Positions 54,771-62,832 of a DNA stretch of 64,000 nucleotides are shown in pieces. The DNA comes from an uncultured Bacteroidia bacterium (GTDB lineage Bacteria > Bacteroidota > Bacteroidia > NS11-12g > UBA955), in assembly GCA_938086785.1 (NCBI GenBank), contig CALKCM010000005.1, positions 64,501 to 128,500 of the forward strand, in the 5' to 3' direction. The position numbers and the translations under genes are program-made. The notes below the pieces were generated by a model. That model was not told where the DNA came from. It saw only the letters and a program-made list of their open reading frames with translations, and did not search any database. The number at the start of each line of letters is the position of its first letter. Position 1 is the stretch's first letter.

Positions 54771-56471
54771 TTATCTAATGTTTTTCTCTTTCATCACTTG
54801 ATTTAGCCATTTTAAGAGTAAAACCATCATTGCTGTTGCTGCCAATGCGAGCAAACAGTTCATGAAAAAGTAGTTCGATTTATCATCAAACCCTTCCCAT
54901 AATCCACCCAGCATCCCTGATAATTTATTGCCAATAGCTGTGGACAGAAAGAATCCTCCCATCATTAAGGCTGTAATTCTTGGTGGACTTAGCTTGCTCA
55001 CCAAAGAAAGACCCATGGGAGAAAGGCAAAGCTCTCCAAAAGTTATAACACCATAACTGGCAATAAGCCACCATGAACTTACCTTAGCCGTTTCTATATC
55101 AGCAGACTTTACTGCTCCTACCATAACCAAGGCAGACAAAGCAGTAATAAATAAACCGAGGGTAATTTTACCAGCGGTTGTTGGCTCTTTTTTTCTTCTC
55201 CTGAGAAAACCCCAAAACCCGACGACAATAGGCGTTAACAAAACCACCCAGAATGGATTAATGGACTGATATAGCTCTGTTGAATACAGTTTTAAACTCC
55301 CTCCTTTGGCAGGTGTTTTCTCTTTAGAGAGGTTCTTAAAGTAACCATGAGATGCACTCTGTTCCTTTAGTTTTTTGGCTAATTCTTTTCTCTCAATTTC
55401 ATTTCCTTCGGCCTTTAAAGCAGCATCAATATCTTCTTGAGATTCTAAATAGGACTGAAACTCCTTATCGGTATAATTTACATACGCATCATTTGTAACG
55501 GTTTCCGTTAGATAAATGCTTTCCAAGGGTTTCTCTACCGTTTGCGAGACCTCACGATCTGTATAATCCTTAGCCCATACCGTTAATGCATCTCCATTCT
55601 GATGAAATACGGCCCAAAAAATAACCAAACATCCATATACTGCAAGTAAAGCTCCGATGGGTCTTTTATCATTAGCATTGGCCTTTACATACATGTAAAT
55701 AAAGAATGCAACCACTGGAATACACCCAAAAATAAAGGCATCATTGCTATCGGTTCCAAGCACATTTCCTGGGATTAGATATCCCAAGAAACCAAATACA
55801 ATCATGGGTAATAGGGTAAATCCTAAAATCTGACCAGTACTCATGTCCCCTTTCTCCAGAGGTTTAATGACATCTGCTTCTTTCGTATGCTTTTGACCTA
55901 AAAGAAAAATAATAATACCAATGAGCATTCCTGCACCTGCGGCGGCAAAAGCCCAACTCCAATCGTATTTATTTCTGAGGTAAGCTGCCACAAAATTGCA
56001 GATAAATGCCCCAATGTTTATTCCCATGTAAAAGATGTTGAAACCAGCATCTTTGTTTAATTTATACTCTTCCTTATTATATAAGTTTCCTAAGAGCGTA
56101 CTAATGTTTGGCTTGAAGAATCCATTGCCAAGAATAATGAGCCCTAGACTTATGTAAAATGAAAACTCGGTATGTAAGGTTAGTCCAAAGTAACCGGCAG
56201 ACATGAACAAACCGCCAATAATGATGGATTTTCGATAGCCCAATAGCCGATCGGCCAATAATCCCCCTATAAAAGGAGTGAGGTAGACTAGACCTAAATA
56301 TGTTCCATAAATATCACTTTTTTTACTGGCATCAAAACCCATTCCTCCAGTTTGAACACTATCTAACATATACAAGGAAAAGATTCCCAGCATTAAGTAG
56401 TATCCAAAACGCTCCCACATTTCAGTAAGGAACAAATAAGGCAAAGCTTTGGGGTGTTTATTATTACTCAT
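54771..56471 (-). CDS. POT family proton-dependent oligopeptide transporter (second of the pair)
   Basis: A 566-residue paralogue of the adjacent transporter. Motifs: TEMWERFGYYLMLGIFSLYM (ExxERF), GGLLADRLLGYRKSIIIGG, LGNGFFKPNISTLLGNLY and FYMGINIGAFICNF. A hydrophilic loop of about 100 residues (about 300-400), charged and partly helical, interrupts the middle of the fold before INPFWVVLLTPI; it differs in place from the insert of its neighbour. The ATG at 56471 is preferred over an in-frame TTG at 56486. It comes first in the pair and is probably cotranscribed with the next gene; the substrates are probably di- and tripeptides. Confidence 0.92.
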   Translation of the reverse strand: MSNNKHPKALPYLFLTEMWERFGYYLMLGIFSLYMLDSVQTGGMGFDASKKSDIYGTYLGLVYLTPFIGGLLADRLLGYRKSIIIGGLFMSAGYFGLTLHTEFSFYISLGLIILGNGFFKPNISTLLGNLYNKEEYKLNKDAGFNIFYMGINIGAFICNFVAAYLRNKYDWSWAFAAAGAGMLIGIIIFLLGQKHTKEADVIKPLEKGDMSTGQILGFTLLPMIVFGFLGYLIPGNVLGTDSNDAFIFGCIPVVAFFIYMYVKANANDKRPIGALLAVYGCLVIFWAVFHQNGDALTVWAKDYTDREVSQTVEKPLESIYLTETVTNDAYVNYTDKEFQSYLESQEDIDAALKAEGNEIERKELAKKLKEQSASHGYFKNLSKEKTPAKGGSLKLYSTELYQSINPFWVVLLTPIVVGFWGFLRRRKKEPTTAGKITLGLFITALSALVMVGAVKSADIETAKVSSWWLIASYGVITFGELCLSPMGLSLVSKLSPPRITALMMGGFFLSTAIGNKLSGMLGGLWEGFDDKSNYFFMNCLLALAATAMMVLLLKWLNQVMKEKNIR

Positions 56472-56528
56472 AGTTTGTGTAACCAATTAAAGGGCTAAAA
56501 TAGACAGATATAAGGTGCACTTGCAAAC

Positions 56529-57014
56529 TTATTTTAAATATACCTTTAGTTTTTTAGAATTTGAATTATCAAAAAAGACATGTTCCTTTAGCGTAGTAGC
56601 TAAACTAATTCCTACAAAATCGGCCTTTACAGGAAATGAGCGATGCTCTCTTTTGGCCAAAAAAGCAGTTCGAATAGATGCGGGCTTATCCTTATACACA
56701 TCATCCATCACATCCATTAAGGTTCTGCCGCTATTAATGACATCATCAACCAATAATATATGTTCTTTAGCAAAGGAGGAGGTCGGCTCAAATGACACGC
56801 CATCCGTGGTCTTAACTTGAATGAGACTCATTTTAAGATGGGGTGTAAACTTGCCAATCTCTTTGGCCAATCGTTCTGCGAGATAATACCCGCGTTCATT
56901 TAAACCGCACAATGTCAGGCCTTTTTCATGGCTGTAACACTCGGCAATTTCACAGGCCATACGCTGTGTTTTAATTTCAATTTGTTGGTGGTTTAGAATA
57001 TCCATGCTGGACAT
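56529..57014 (-). CDS. Phosphoribosyltransferase family protein (PyrR/HPRT-like)
   Basis: A 161-residue type I PRT fold. The PRPP loop is ILLVDDVINSGRTLMDVMDDV (about residues 88-108); upstream are GLNERGYYLAERLAKEI and downstream IRTAFLAKREHRSFPV with the DFVGISLATTL hood motif. The size and C-terminal region resemble PyrR/HPRT-like proteins annotated simply as phosphoribosyltransferase. The base is unknown. It lies 57 nt upstream of the second POT gene on the same strand. Confidence 0.85.
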   Translation of the reverse strand: MSSMDILNHQQIEIKTQRMACEIAECYSHEKGLTLCGLNERGYYLAERLAKEIGKFTPHLKMSLIQVKTTDGVSFEPTSSFAKEHILLVDDVINSGRTLMDVMDDVYKDKPASIRTAFLAKREHRSFPVKADFVGISLATTLKEHVFFDNSNSKKLKVYLK

Positions 57015-57017
57015 GCC

Positions 57018-57049
57018 TCAAAGTTGATAAAAATGCGTGACATGGACAA
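57018..57049 (-). promoter_or_regulatory. Promoter TTG-N20-CAACTTTGA before the phosphoribosyltransferase gene
   Basis: Minus-strand TTG (57047-57049), 20-nt spacer, then CAACTTTGA (57018-57026), one mismatch from TAnnTTTG, ending 3 nt before the ATG at 57014. A leaderless transcript is predicted. Confidence 0.45.
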
Positions 57050-57153
57050 GTGTTTTTTTGCCATGGTAGATTTAAGTCTATTAGATATTTCAGTGCCAAC
57101 CTAAAAGAAGTAATTTTTATGGAACAATCGTCTCAACCATTCCGGCATATTTG

Positions 57154-57162
57154 TATCTTTGC
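57154..57162 (+). promoter_or_regulatory. -7 promoter box TATCTTTGC before the M42 peptidase gene
   Basis: A perfect TAnnTTTGC ending 4 nt before the ATG at 57167. It rules out the much longer in-frame upstream start at 57050. Confidence 0.55.
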
Positions 57163-57166
57163 AGCC

Positions 57167-58234
57167 ATGGAAAAAACAGCTAAAAAGTTCTTAGAAAAGT
57201 ACTTAAATACATTTTCACCTGTAGGATTTGAAAACCCGGGCCAACAAGTTTGGTTGGACTATATGAAACCGTATATGGATGAAGTAATTACAGACACCTA
57301 TGGAACGGCTGTGGGAGTTATAAACCCTGGAAAAAAATACAAAGTTGTTATTGAAGCTCATGCTGACGAAATCTCTTGGTTTGTCAATTATGTGAGTAAG
57401 GATGGCTACATTTACGTTCGAAGAAATGGTGGAAGTGATTTTTCAATTGCACCAAGCATGAGAGTAAAACTATTTGGCGAGAAAGGACCCGTTGACGGAG
57501 TATTTGGATGGCCTGCAATACATGTAAGAGAGGGGAAAACACCTGCCATGAAACAGGACTCTATTTTTATTGATGTGGGAGCAAGTTCTGATGAAGAAGT
57601 AGAAAAAATGGGAATTCATGTAGGCTCAGTAGTTGTTTTTACAGATTCCATGTATCGTTTAAATAAAAAATACATTGTGGGTAGAGCATTGGACAACCGC
57701 ATGGGTGGTTTTATGATTGCCCAAGTGGCTCGAAAACTCAAGGAGAATAAAATGAAACTCCCATTTACTCTGTATGTGGTAAACGCCGTACAAGAGGAAA
57801 TAGGGCTTCGAGGTTCTGAAATGATTAGCCGGCGCCTAAAACCAGATGTGGCTTTGGTTACAGATGTAACTCACGATACCCATTCGCCCTTGTATAACAA
57901 GAAATTATCTGGCAGCTGTAAGTGCGGCGATGGAGCCGTTCTTACGACCGGCCCAGCAGTTCAAAATAATTTACTCCAATTATTAAAGGATACAGCCAAA
58001 GAAAATAAAATTGATTTTCAGCGTGCTGCTGTTTCAAGAAGCACTGGTACCGATACCGATTCATTTGCCTATAGCGCAGTGGGCGTAGCAAGTGCATTGA
58101 TTTCGCTTCCGTTAAAGTATATGCACACGACTGTCGAAACAGTGCATGAGGACGATGTTCAAAGCTGCATTGACCTGATGTACCATGCATTGCTAGCCAT
58201 TGAAGAAAATCACGACTTTTCGTATTTCAAATAA
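57167..58234 (+). CDS. M42 family metallopeptidase (glutamyl aminopeptidase type)
   Basis: A 355-residue zinc aminopeptidase of the M42 group. Metal ligands and catalytic residues: VIEAHADEISW (His, Asp), GRALDNRMGGF (bridging Asp), VNAVQEEIGLRG (catalytic Glu pair), VTDVTHD and KYMHTTVETVHEDD (C-terminal His). MEKTAKKFLEKYL is the expected family start; a TATCTTTGC box lies 4 nt upstream. It probably degrades peptides in the cytosol and could follow peptide uptake by the two adjacent POT transporters. A bidirectional terminator follows. Confidence 0.9.
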   Translation: MEKTAKKFLEKYLNTFSPVGFENPGQQVWLDYMKPYMDEVITDTYGTAVGVINPGKKYKVVIEAHADEISWFVNYVSKDGYIYVRRNGGSDFSIAPSMRVKLFGEKGPVDGVFGWPAIHVREGKTPAMKQDSIFIDVGASSDEEVEKMGIHVGSVVVFTDSMYRLNKKYIVGRALDNRMGGFMIAQVARKLKENKMKLPFTLYVVNAVQEEIGLRGSEMISRRLKPDVALVTDVTHDTHSPLYNKKLSGSCKCGDGAVLTTGPAVQNNLLQLLKDTAKENKIDFQRAAVSRSTGTDTDSFAYSAVGVASALISLPLKYMHTTVETVHEDDVQSCIDLMYHALLAIEENHDFSYFK

Positions 58235-58247
58235 ATTATAATTGAAT

Positions 58248-58285
58248 AAAAAAGCCCCAAACTCTTCGAGTTTGGGGCTTTTTTT
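58248..58285. terminator. Bidirectional intrinsic terminator between peptidase and guaB genes
   Basis: AAAAAAGCCCCAAACTC (58248-58264) pairs with GAGTTTGGGGCTTTTTT (58268-58284) across a 3-nt loop, giving a 17-bp perfect stem with A and T tracts at either end. It serves both convergent genes. Confidence 0.9.
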
Positions 58286-58311
58286 ATTTCTTTCGTTAAA
58301 AGAAGAGCTCT

Positions 58312-59781
58312 CTATCTGCTATAATTAGGCGCCTCTTTCGTAATTGCCACATCATGAGGATGACTCTCTCGCATACCCGCATTTGTTATTCGAGTAAATT
58401 CGGCTTGTTGTAATTTTTCAATAGATTCCGATCCACTATACCCCATTCCTGCTTTAAGTCCTCCCAAGAGCTGATAAACAACTTCGCTGAGCAAGCCTTT
58501 GTACGGCACGTTTCCAACAATGCCCTCTGGAACCAATTTTTGGACTTCCGCTTCGGCATCTTGAAAATACCGATCTTTACTTCCCTCTTTCATGGCCTCT
58601 ATAGAACCCATTCCTCTATAACTCTTTACACGCCTTCCATCAAAATAAGACGTATCTCCAGGACTTTCATCAGTACCAGCAAACAAACCTCCAGCCATTA
58701 CTAGATTCGCTCCTGCGGCTATGGCTTTTACCATATCTCCACTGTATCGAATCCCTCCGTCTGCAATGCAAGGAACTCCCGTTCCAATCAAGGCTTCACT
58801 TACATCCATAATTGCGCTTAATTGCGGCATTCCAATGCCCGCTATAATGCGCGTGGTACAAATACTGCCAGGACCTACTCCAACTTTAACTGCATCAGCA
58901 CCCGCTTCTACTAATTTTTTAGCAGCAGCACCTGTGGCTATATTACCCGCAATTATTTGAAGTTCTGGAAACTTGGTTTTAATCTTTTTTACTTCATCTA
59001 AAACTCCTTGATGGTGTCCATGAGCTGTGTCTATGGCTACTATATCTACACCAACGTTAACGAGCGCTTCTACTCTATCCACCGTATCTGCTGTAACTCC
59101 TACTGCTGCACCAACCACTAATCTTCCATGCTTATCCTTGCATGACTTGGGATAATTTTTTACTTTTTGAATATCTTTAAACGTAATTAAGCCAATAAGC
59201 ACATTGGATTCATCTACAATCGGCAATTTTTCAACCTTTGTACTTTCCAAAATATCTTGTGCCTGCTTTAAATCCGTTCCTTTTTTAGCAGTAATTAACC
59301 CTTCCTTAGTCATCACATCTCCCACTTTTTGTGTCAAGTCTTTTTGGAAGCGTAAATCTCTATTGGTTATTATTCCTACAAGCATTCGAGTTGAGTTTAT
59401 AACTGGTATCCCCCCTATTTTATGCTCTTTCATTAAACCCAGTGCGTTTTCGAGTGTGGCATCTGCTTCAAGTGTTACGGGTTCTAAGATCATTCCGCTT
59501 TCGCTTCGCTTCACCTTTTTTACTTCAGCAGCTTGCTGAGCGATGGTCATGTTCTTATGAATAATCCCAATTCCACCTTCACGCGCCATGGCAATGGCCA
59601 TTTTGCTCTCTGTAACCGTATCCATAGCAGCAGAAATTAAAGGTATGTTTAACCTCAGTTTTTTGGTAAGAAAGGTACTGGTGTCCACATCTCGTGGAAG
59701 TACATTAGAGTAGGAAGGAACAACCAAAACATCATCAAATGTTAAGCCTTCGTGTATGATTTTAGTGGTGTGTTTATACAT
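58312..59781 (-). CDS. guaB: IMP dehydrogenase
   Basis: NAD-dependent conversion of IMP to XMP, the first committed step of GMP synthesis. The 489-residue protein shows the normal order: LTFDDVLVVPSYSNVLP, a CBS pair at about residues 95-205 (VGDVMTKEG, LIGLITFKDI), VAIDTAHGHH, AGNIATG, KVGVGPGSICTTRIIAG with the catalytic cysteine, GIRYSGDMVKAIAAGA, the flap YFQDAEAE and VPYKG. Its 5' leader contains a perfect hairpin touching the start codon and a good promoter upstream, so regulation is likely. Confidence 0.97.
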   Translation of the reverse strand: MYKHTTKIIHEGLTFDDVLVVPSYSNVLPRDVDTSTFLTKKLRLNIPLISAAMDTVTESKMAIAMAREGGIGIIHKNMTIAQQAAEVKKVKRSESGMILEPVTLEADATLENALGLMKEHKIGGIPVINSTRMLVGIITNRDLRFQKDLTQKVGDVMTKEGLITAKKGTDLKQAQDILESTKVEKLPIVDESNVLIGLITFKDIQKVKNYPKSCKDKHGRLVVGAAVGVTADTVDRVEALVNVGVDIVAIDTAHGHHQGVLDEVKKIKTKFPELQIIAGNIATGAAAKKLVEAGADAVKVGVGPGSICTTRIIAGIGMPQLSAIMDVSEALIGTGVPCIADGGIRYSGDMVKAIAAGANLVMAGGLFAGTDESPGDTSYFDGRRVKSYRGMGSIEAMKEGSKDRYFQDAEAEVQKLVPEGIVGNVPYKGLLSEVVYQLLGGLKAGMGYSGSESIEKLQQAEFTRITNAGMRESHPHDVAITKEAPNYSR

Positions 59782-59803
59782 GCAAATAGAAATGCTATTT
59801 GCA
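59781..59803 (-). promoter_or_regulatory. Perfect inverted repeat at the guaB start
   Basis: TGCAAATAG (59781-59789) and CTATTTGCA (59795-59803) form a 9-bp inverted repeat around the 5-nt loop AAATG. Its near end touches the guaB ATG (59779-59781). It may be an operator, a hairpin limiting ribosome access, or a chance product of promoter-like sequence. Confidence 0.45.
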
Positions 59804-59805
59804 AT

Positions 59806-59837
59806 GCAAATTTAGTATGCGGCAAGCAATTAAGCAA
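59806..59837 (-). promoter_or_regulatory. Promoter TTG-N20-TAAATTTGC of guaB
   Basis: Minus-strand TTG (59835-59837), 20-nt spacer and a perfect TAAATTTGC (59806-59814). The start codon is 24 nt further on, so the transcript would include the inverted repeat. Confidence 0.55.
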
Positions 59838-59982
59838 CGGCAGTTTTAGGAATCAAAAAAGTTAATGATTTCTTAACAAAGAAGAAAAAAAGAAATATTT
59901 TAAATAAGCGATGAAGCTAGCGTATAAAGGGATCTAAATATATGATTTATCATTTAATATCGATGCCCCACTGTAGAAAAAA

Positions 59983-62604
59983 CTAACCTAAAGCAGCAAT
60001 AGCCTTTTCTAAAGCTTCTATTTTAGACTCAGCATCCGCTTGTTTTTGACGTTCCCTATCCACTACCTCAGCAGCAGCATTAGCCACAAACTTTTCATTG
60101 CCAAGTTTCTTCTGAACTCCTATTAAGAATCCTTTTTGATGCTTTAATTCAGATTTTAGTTTTTCAGTTTCCGCTTCCGTGTCAATGTTGTCCCCTAAAA
60201 GAACAAAACAAGTATCTCTACCTACCGAACATTGCTTGTGTGCCTCTTCTGGTTTGCCAGCATAGGTCAAATCCACATTGGCCAACTTACATATCATTGC
60301 CTCTAAGGAGGACCACATCTCGCGTTGATTTGTATCCACAAATACCTGTAATTTTTCCTTTGGAGACAAGCCTTGAGCAGATCTAATGGCACGTACTTCG
60401 GTTACTATTTCCAAGGCCTCGTCCACAAATATTTCAGCTGTCTGTTTTTTTGGATAATTGCTTATAACACAGGCTTCTGAGCTTCCTATTTTTAATAGTT
60501 GATAGATCTCTTCTGTAATGAAAGGCATGAAGGGATGCAGCATTCTCATGAGGACATCAAAATGACTACATACATTCTGGTATGTATAAATACTAAGATT
60601 TGTGCCAAAATTGGGCTTACAGGCTTCTAAATAAGTAGAACAGAAATCATTCCAAATAAGCTTATAAATACTCATTAAGGCATCATTTAATCGATAATTT
60701 TTGAAATTATCATCAATAATACCAAGGGTTTCATCCACTTTAGACTGAAACCAAACATGGGCTTGCTTTGCAGCGTCGGACTCCTCTTTTTCTTCGGTTA
60801 TCCACATCTGCGTTAGCTTATACGCGTTCCATATTTTATTCCCAAAATTTCGCCCCTGCTCTACTTGGCTGGTATCAAATAATATATCATTCCCCGCAGG
60901 TGAACAAAGCAGCATTCCCATTCGAACAGAATCTGCACCATGCTCTGCGATTAAATCTAATGGGTCCGGACTATTGCCCAAACTCTTACTCATTTTTCGC
61001 CTTTGCTTGTCTCTCACTATACCGGTATAGTAAACCGTCTTAAATGGAATCTCTTTCTTGTATTCATAGCCGGCCATCACCATTCGCGCTACCCAGAAAA
61101 ACAAAATCTCTGGAGCCGTCACCAAATCATTGGTTGGGTAATAATAATTAATATCTTCATTATCCGGGTTCTCAATGCCGTCAAACACAGATATTGGCCA
61201 TAACCATGAGCTAAACCAGGTGTCCAAAACATCTGGATCTTGTGAAAGGTCCTCTAGACTTACATTTTTTCCATCTTCCTTATACTTTTTAGCAGCTTCC
61301 TCGGCTGTTTTAGCTACTTTAAACGTACCGTCGGTATAATGCCATGCAGGTATTTGATGCCCCCACCATAACTGTCGACTAATATTCCAGTCTTTAATAT
61401 TCTCAATCCAATGAGCATAGGTATTTTTAAACTTTTTTGGGACAAATCTAATTTCATCATCCATCACAGATGAGAGCACTTCTGGGTTCTTTTTCATGAA
61501 CTTTTGCATATCCATAAACCACTGCGTGCTTATGCGTGGTTCAACCACGGCTCCTGTTCTCTCACTAGTTCCTATATTGTGCGTATACTCCTCTACTTTT
61601 ACTAAAAGACCTTGGCTATCTAATTCTTTTTCCCATAAATCTCGGGCTTCAAATCGATCTTTACCTACAAAAAGAGTCCCTGCCTCTGAGATGGTTCCGT
61701 CTTCATTAAGGGTATCTATCACAGGTAAGTTGTGTTTTAACCCTATGTTGTAATCATTAATATCATGGGCTGGCGTAACTTTTAATGCACCCGTTCCAAA
61801 TTCAATATCAATATAATCATCTGCTATAATAGGAACCTTACGGTCGATTAGGGGAACTATAATATGCTTTCCAATCAGGTGTTGGTACTTCTCATCATTG
61901 GGGTGAACACAAACAGCAACGTCTCCTGCAATAGTTTCTGGTCTCGCAGTGGCCACATTTAGGTATTCATTTGAACCGTCAATCTTATATTTAATGTAAT
62001 ATAACTTGTCTCGTTTCTCCGCAAAAATAACCTCTTCATCACTCAAAGTTGTTTTCCCTTGAGGATCCCAGTTTACCATTCGCGTACCTCGATATATTAA
62101 TCCTTTATCATGCAAGTCAATAAACGTATCAACCACTGCTTCATAGAGGCTTGGCTCCATCGTAAACTTTGTGCGATTCCAGTCGCAACTCGCGCCGAGC
62201 TTTTTTAGTTGTTCTAATATGATGCCTCCATACTTTTCTTTCCATTCATAGGCATGCCCCAGAAATTCTTCTCGACTTATATCATCCTTGGCGATTCCTT
62301 GATCTGCGAGCATCTTAACCACCTTGGCTTCCGTTGCAATAGATGCATGGTCTGTTCCAGGAACCCAGCAAGCATTCTTGCCTTCCATTCTTGCCTTTCG
62401 AACAAGAACATCTTGAATGGTATTATTGAGCATATGCCCCATATGCAAAACACCTGTCACATTGGGCGGTGGTATAACCACAGTGTAGGGCTCTCTTTCA
62501 TCAGGAGTAGAATTAAAATACCCTTTATCTAACCAGAATTGGTACCATTTATCCTCAAATTCCTGAGGGCTGTATTTCTTAGATAAAATATCTTCTTGCG
62601 ACAT
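59983..62604 (-). CDS. valS: Valyl-tRNA synthetase
   Basis: Charges tRNA-Val. The 873-residue class I synthetase has the HIGH-type motif in VTGVLHMGHMLNN, the editing domain (about residues 190-340, ATARPETIAGDVAV and GTGALKVTPAHDINDY), WWGHQIPAW, DVLDTWFSSWLWP, the KMSKS loop in RRKMSKSLGNSPDPLDLI, an anticodon-binding domain and the C-terminal coiled-coil arm (about 810-873) typical of ValRS. A TAATTTTGC box ends 6 nt before the ATG. The 201 nt between it and guaB, upstream of the guaB start, hold only the guaB promoter and hairpin. Confidence 0.97.
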   Translation of the reverse strand: MSQEDILSKKYSPQEFEDKWYQFWLDKGYFNSTPDEREPYTVVIPPPNVTGVLHMGHMLNNTIQDVLVRKARMEGKNACWVPGTDHASIATEAKVVKMLADQGIAKDDISREEFLGHAYEWKEKYGGIILEQLKKLGASCDWNRTKFTMEPSLYEAVVDTFIDLHDKGLIYRGTRMVNWDPQGKTTLSDEEVIFAEKRDKLYYIKYKIDGSNEYLNVATARPETIAGDVAVCVHPNDEKYQHLIGKHIIVPLIDRKVPIIADDYIDIEFGTGALKVTPAHDINDYNIGLKHNLPVIDTLNEDGTISEAGTLFVGKDRFEARDLWEKELDSQGLLVKVEEYTHNIGTSERTGAVVEPRISTQWFMDMQKFMKKNPEVLSSVMDDEIRFVPKKFKNTYAHWIENIKDWNISRQLWWGHQIPAWHYTDGTFKVAKTAEEAAKKYKEDGKNVSLEDLSQDPDVLDTWFSSWLWPISVFDGIENPDNEDINYYYPTNDLVTAPEILFFWVARMVMAGYEYKKEIPFKTVYYTGIVRDKQRRKMSKSLGNSPDPLDLIAEHGADSVRMGMLLCSPAGNDILFDTSQVEQGRNFGNKIWNAYKLTQMWITEEKEESDAAKQAHVWFQSKVDETLGIIDDNFKNYRLNDALMSIYKLIWNDFCSTYLEACKPNFGTNLSIYTYQNVCSHFDVLMRMLHPFMPFITEEIYQLLKIGSSEACVISNYPKKQTAEIFVDEALEIVTEVRAIRSAQGLSPKEKLQVFVDTNQREMWSSLEAMICKLANVDLTYAGKPEEAHKQCSVGRDTCFVLLGDNIDTEAETEKLKSELKHQKGFLIGVQKKLGNEKFVANAAAEVVDRERQKQADAESKIEALEKAIAALG

Positions 62605-62610
62605 GGATTG

Positions 62611-62619
62611 GCAAAATTA
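62611..62619 (-). promoter_or_regulatory. -7 promoter box TAATTTTGC before valS
   Basis: A perfect minus-strand TAnnTTTGC ending 6 nt before the ATG at 62604. No T-box or other leader structure fits in this space. Confidence 0.5.
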
Positions 62620-62775
62620 CGATATAGAATGATTGAAAGCGGGCTTAATGCAAAAAAGCGAAAGCAATTATCCATTATTTATCCATCTTTTCTCGCAAAT
62701 GACAAATCTTCCTCTTAATAATCAGGATTTAGAAACAATCCTGAAAAGTGGAATTTGGCAGGAATGTAAATAACC

Positions 62776-62810
62776 TTGGAAAGAAGGAGTCTATCTTGAG
62801 TTATTTTTGT
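62776..62810 (+). promoter_or_regulatory. Promoter TTG-N23-TATTTTTGT before the malic enzyme gene
   Basis: TTG (62776-62778) and TATTTTTGT (62802-62810) are 23 nt apart, at the long end of the usual range. The start codon is 22 nt downstream. Confidence 0.4.
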
Positions 62811-62832
62811 ATATAATAAATTTAAAGAAAAC

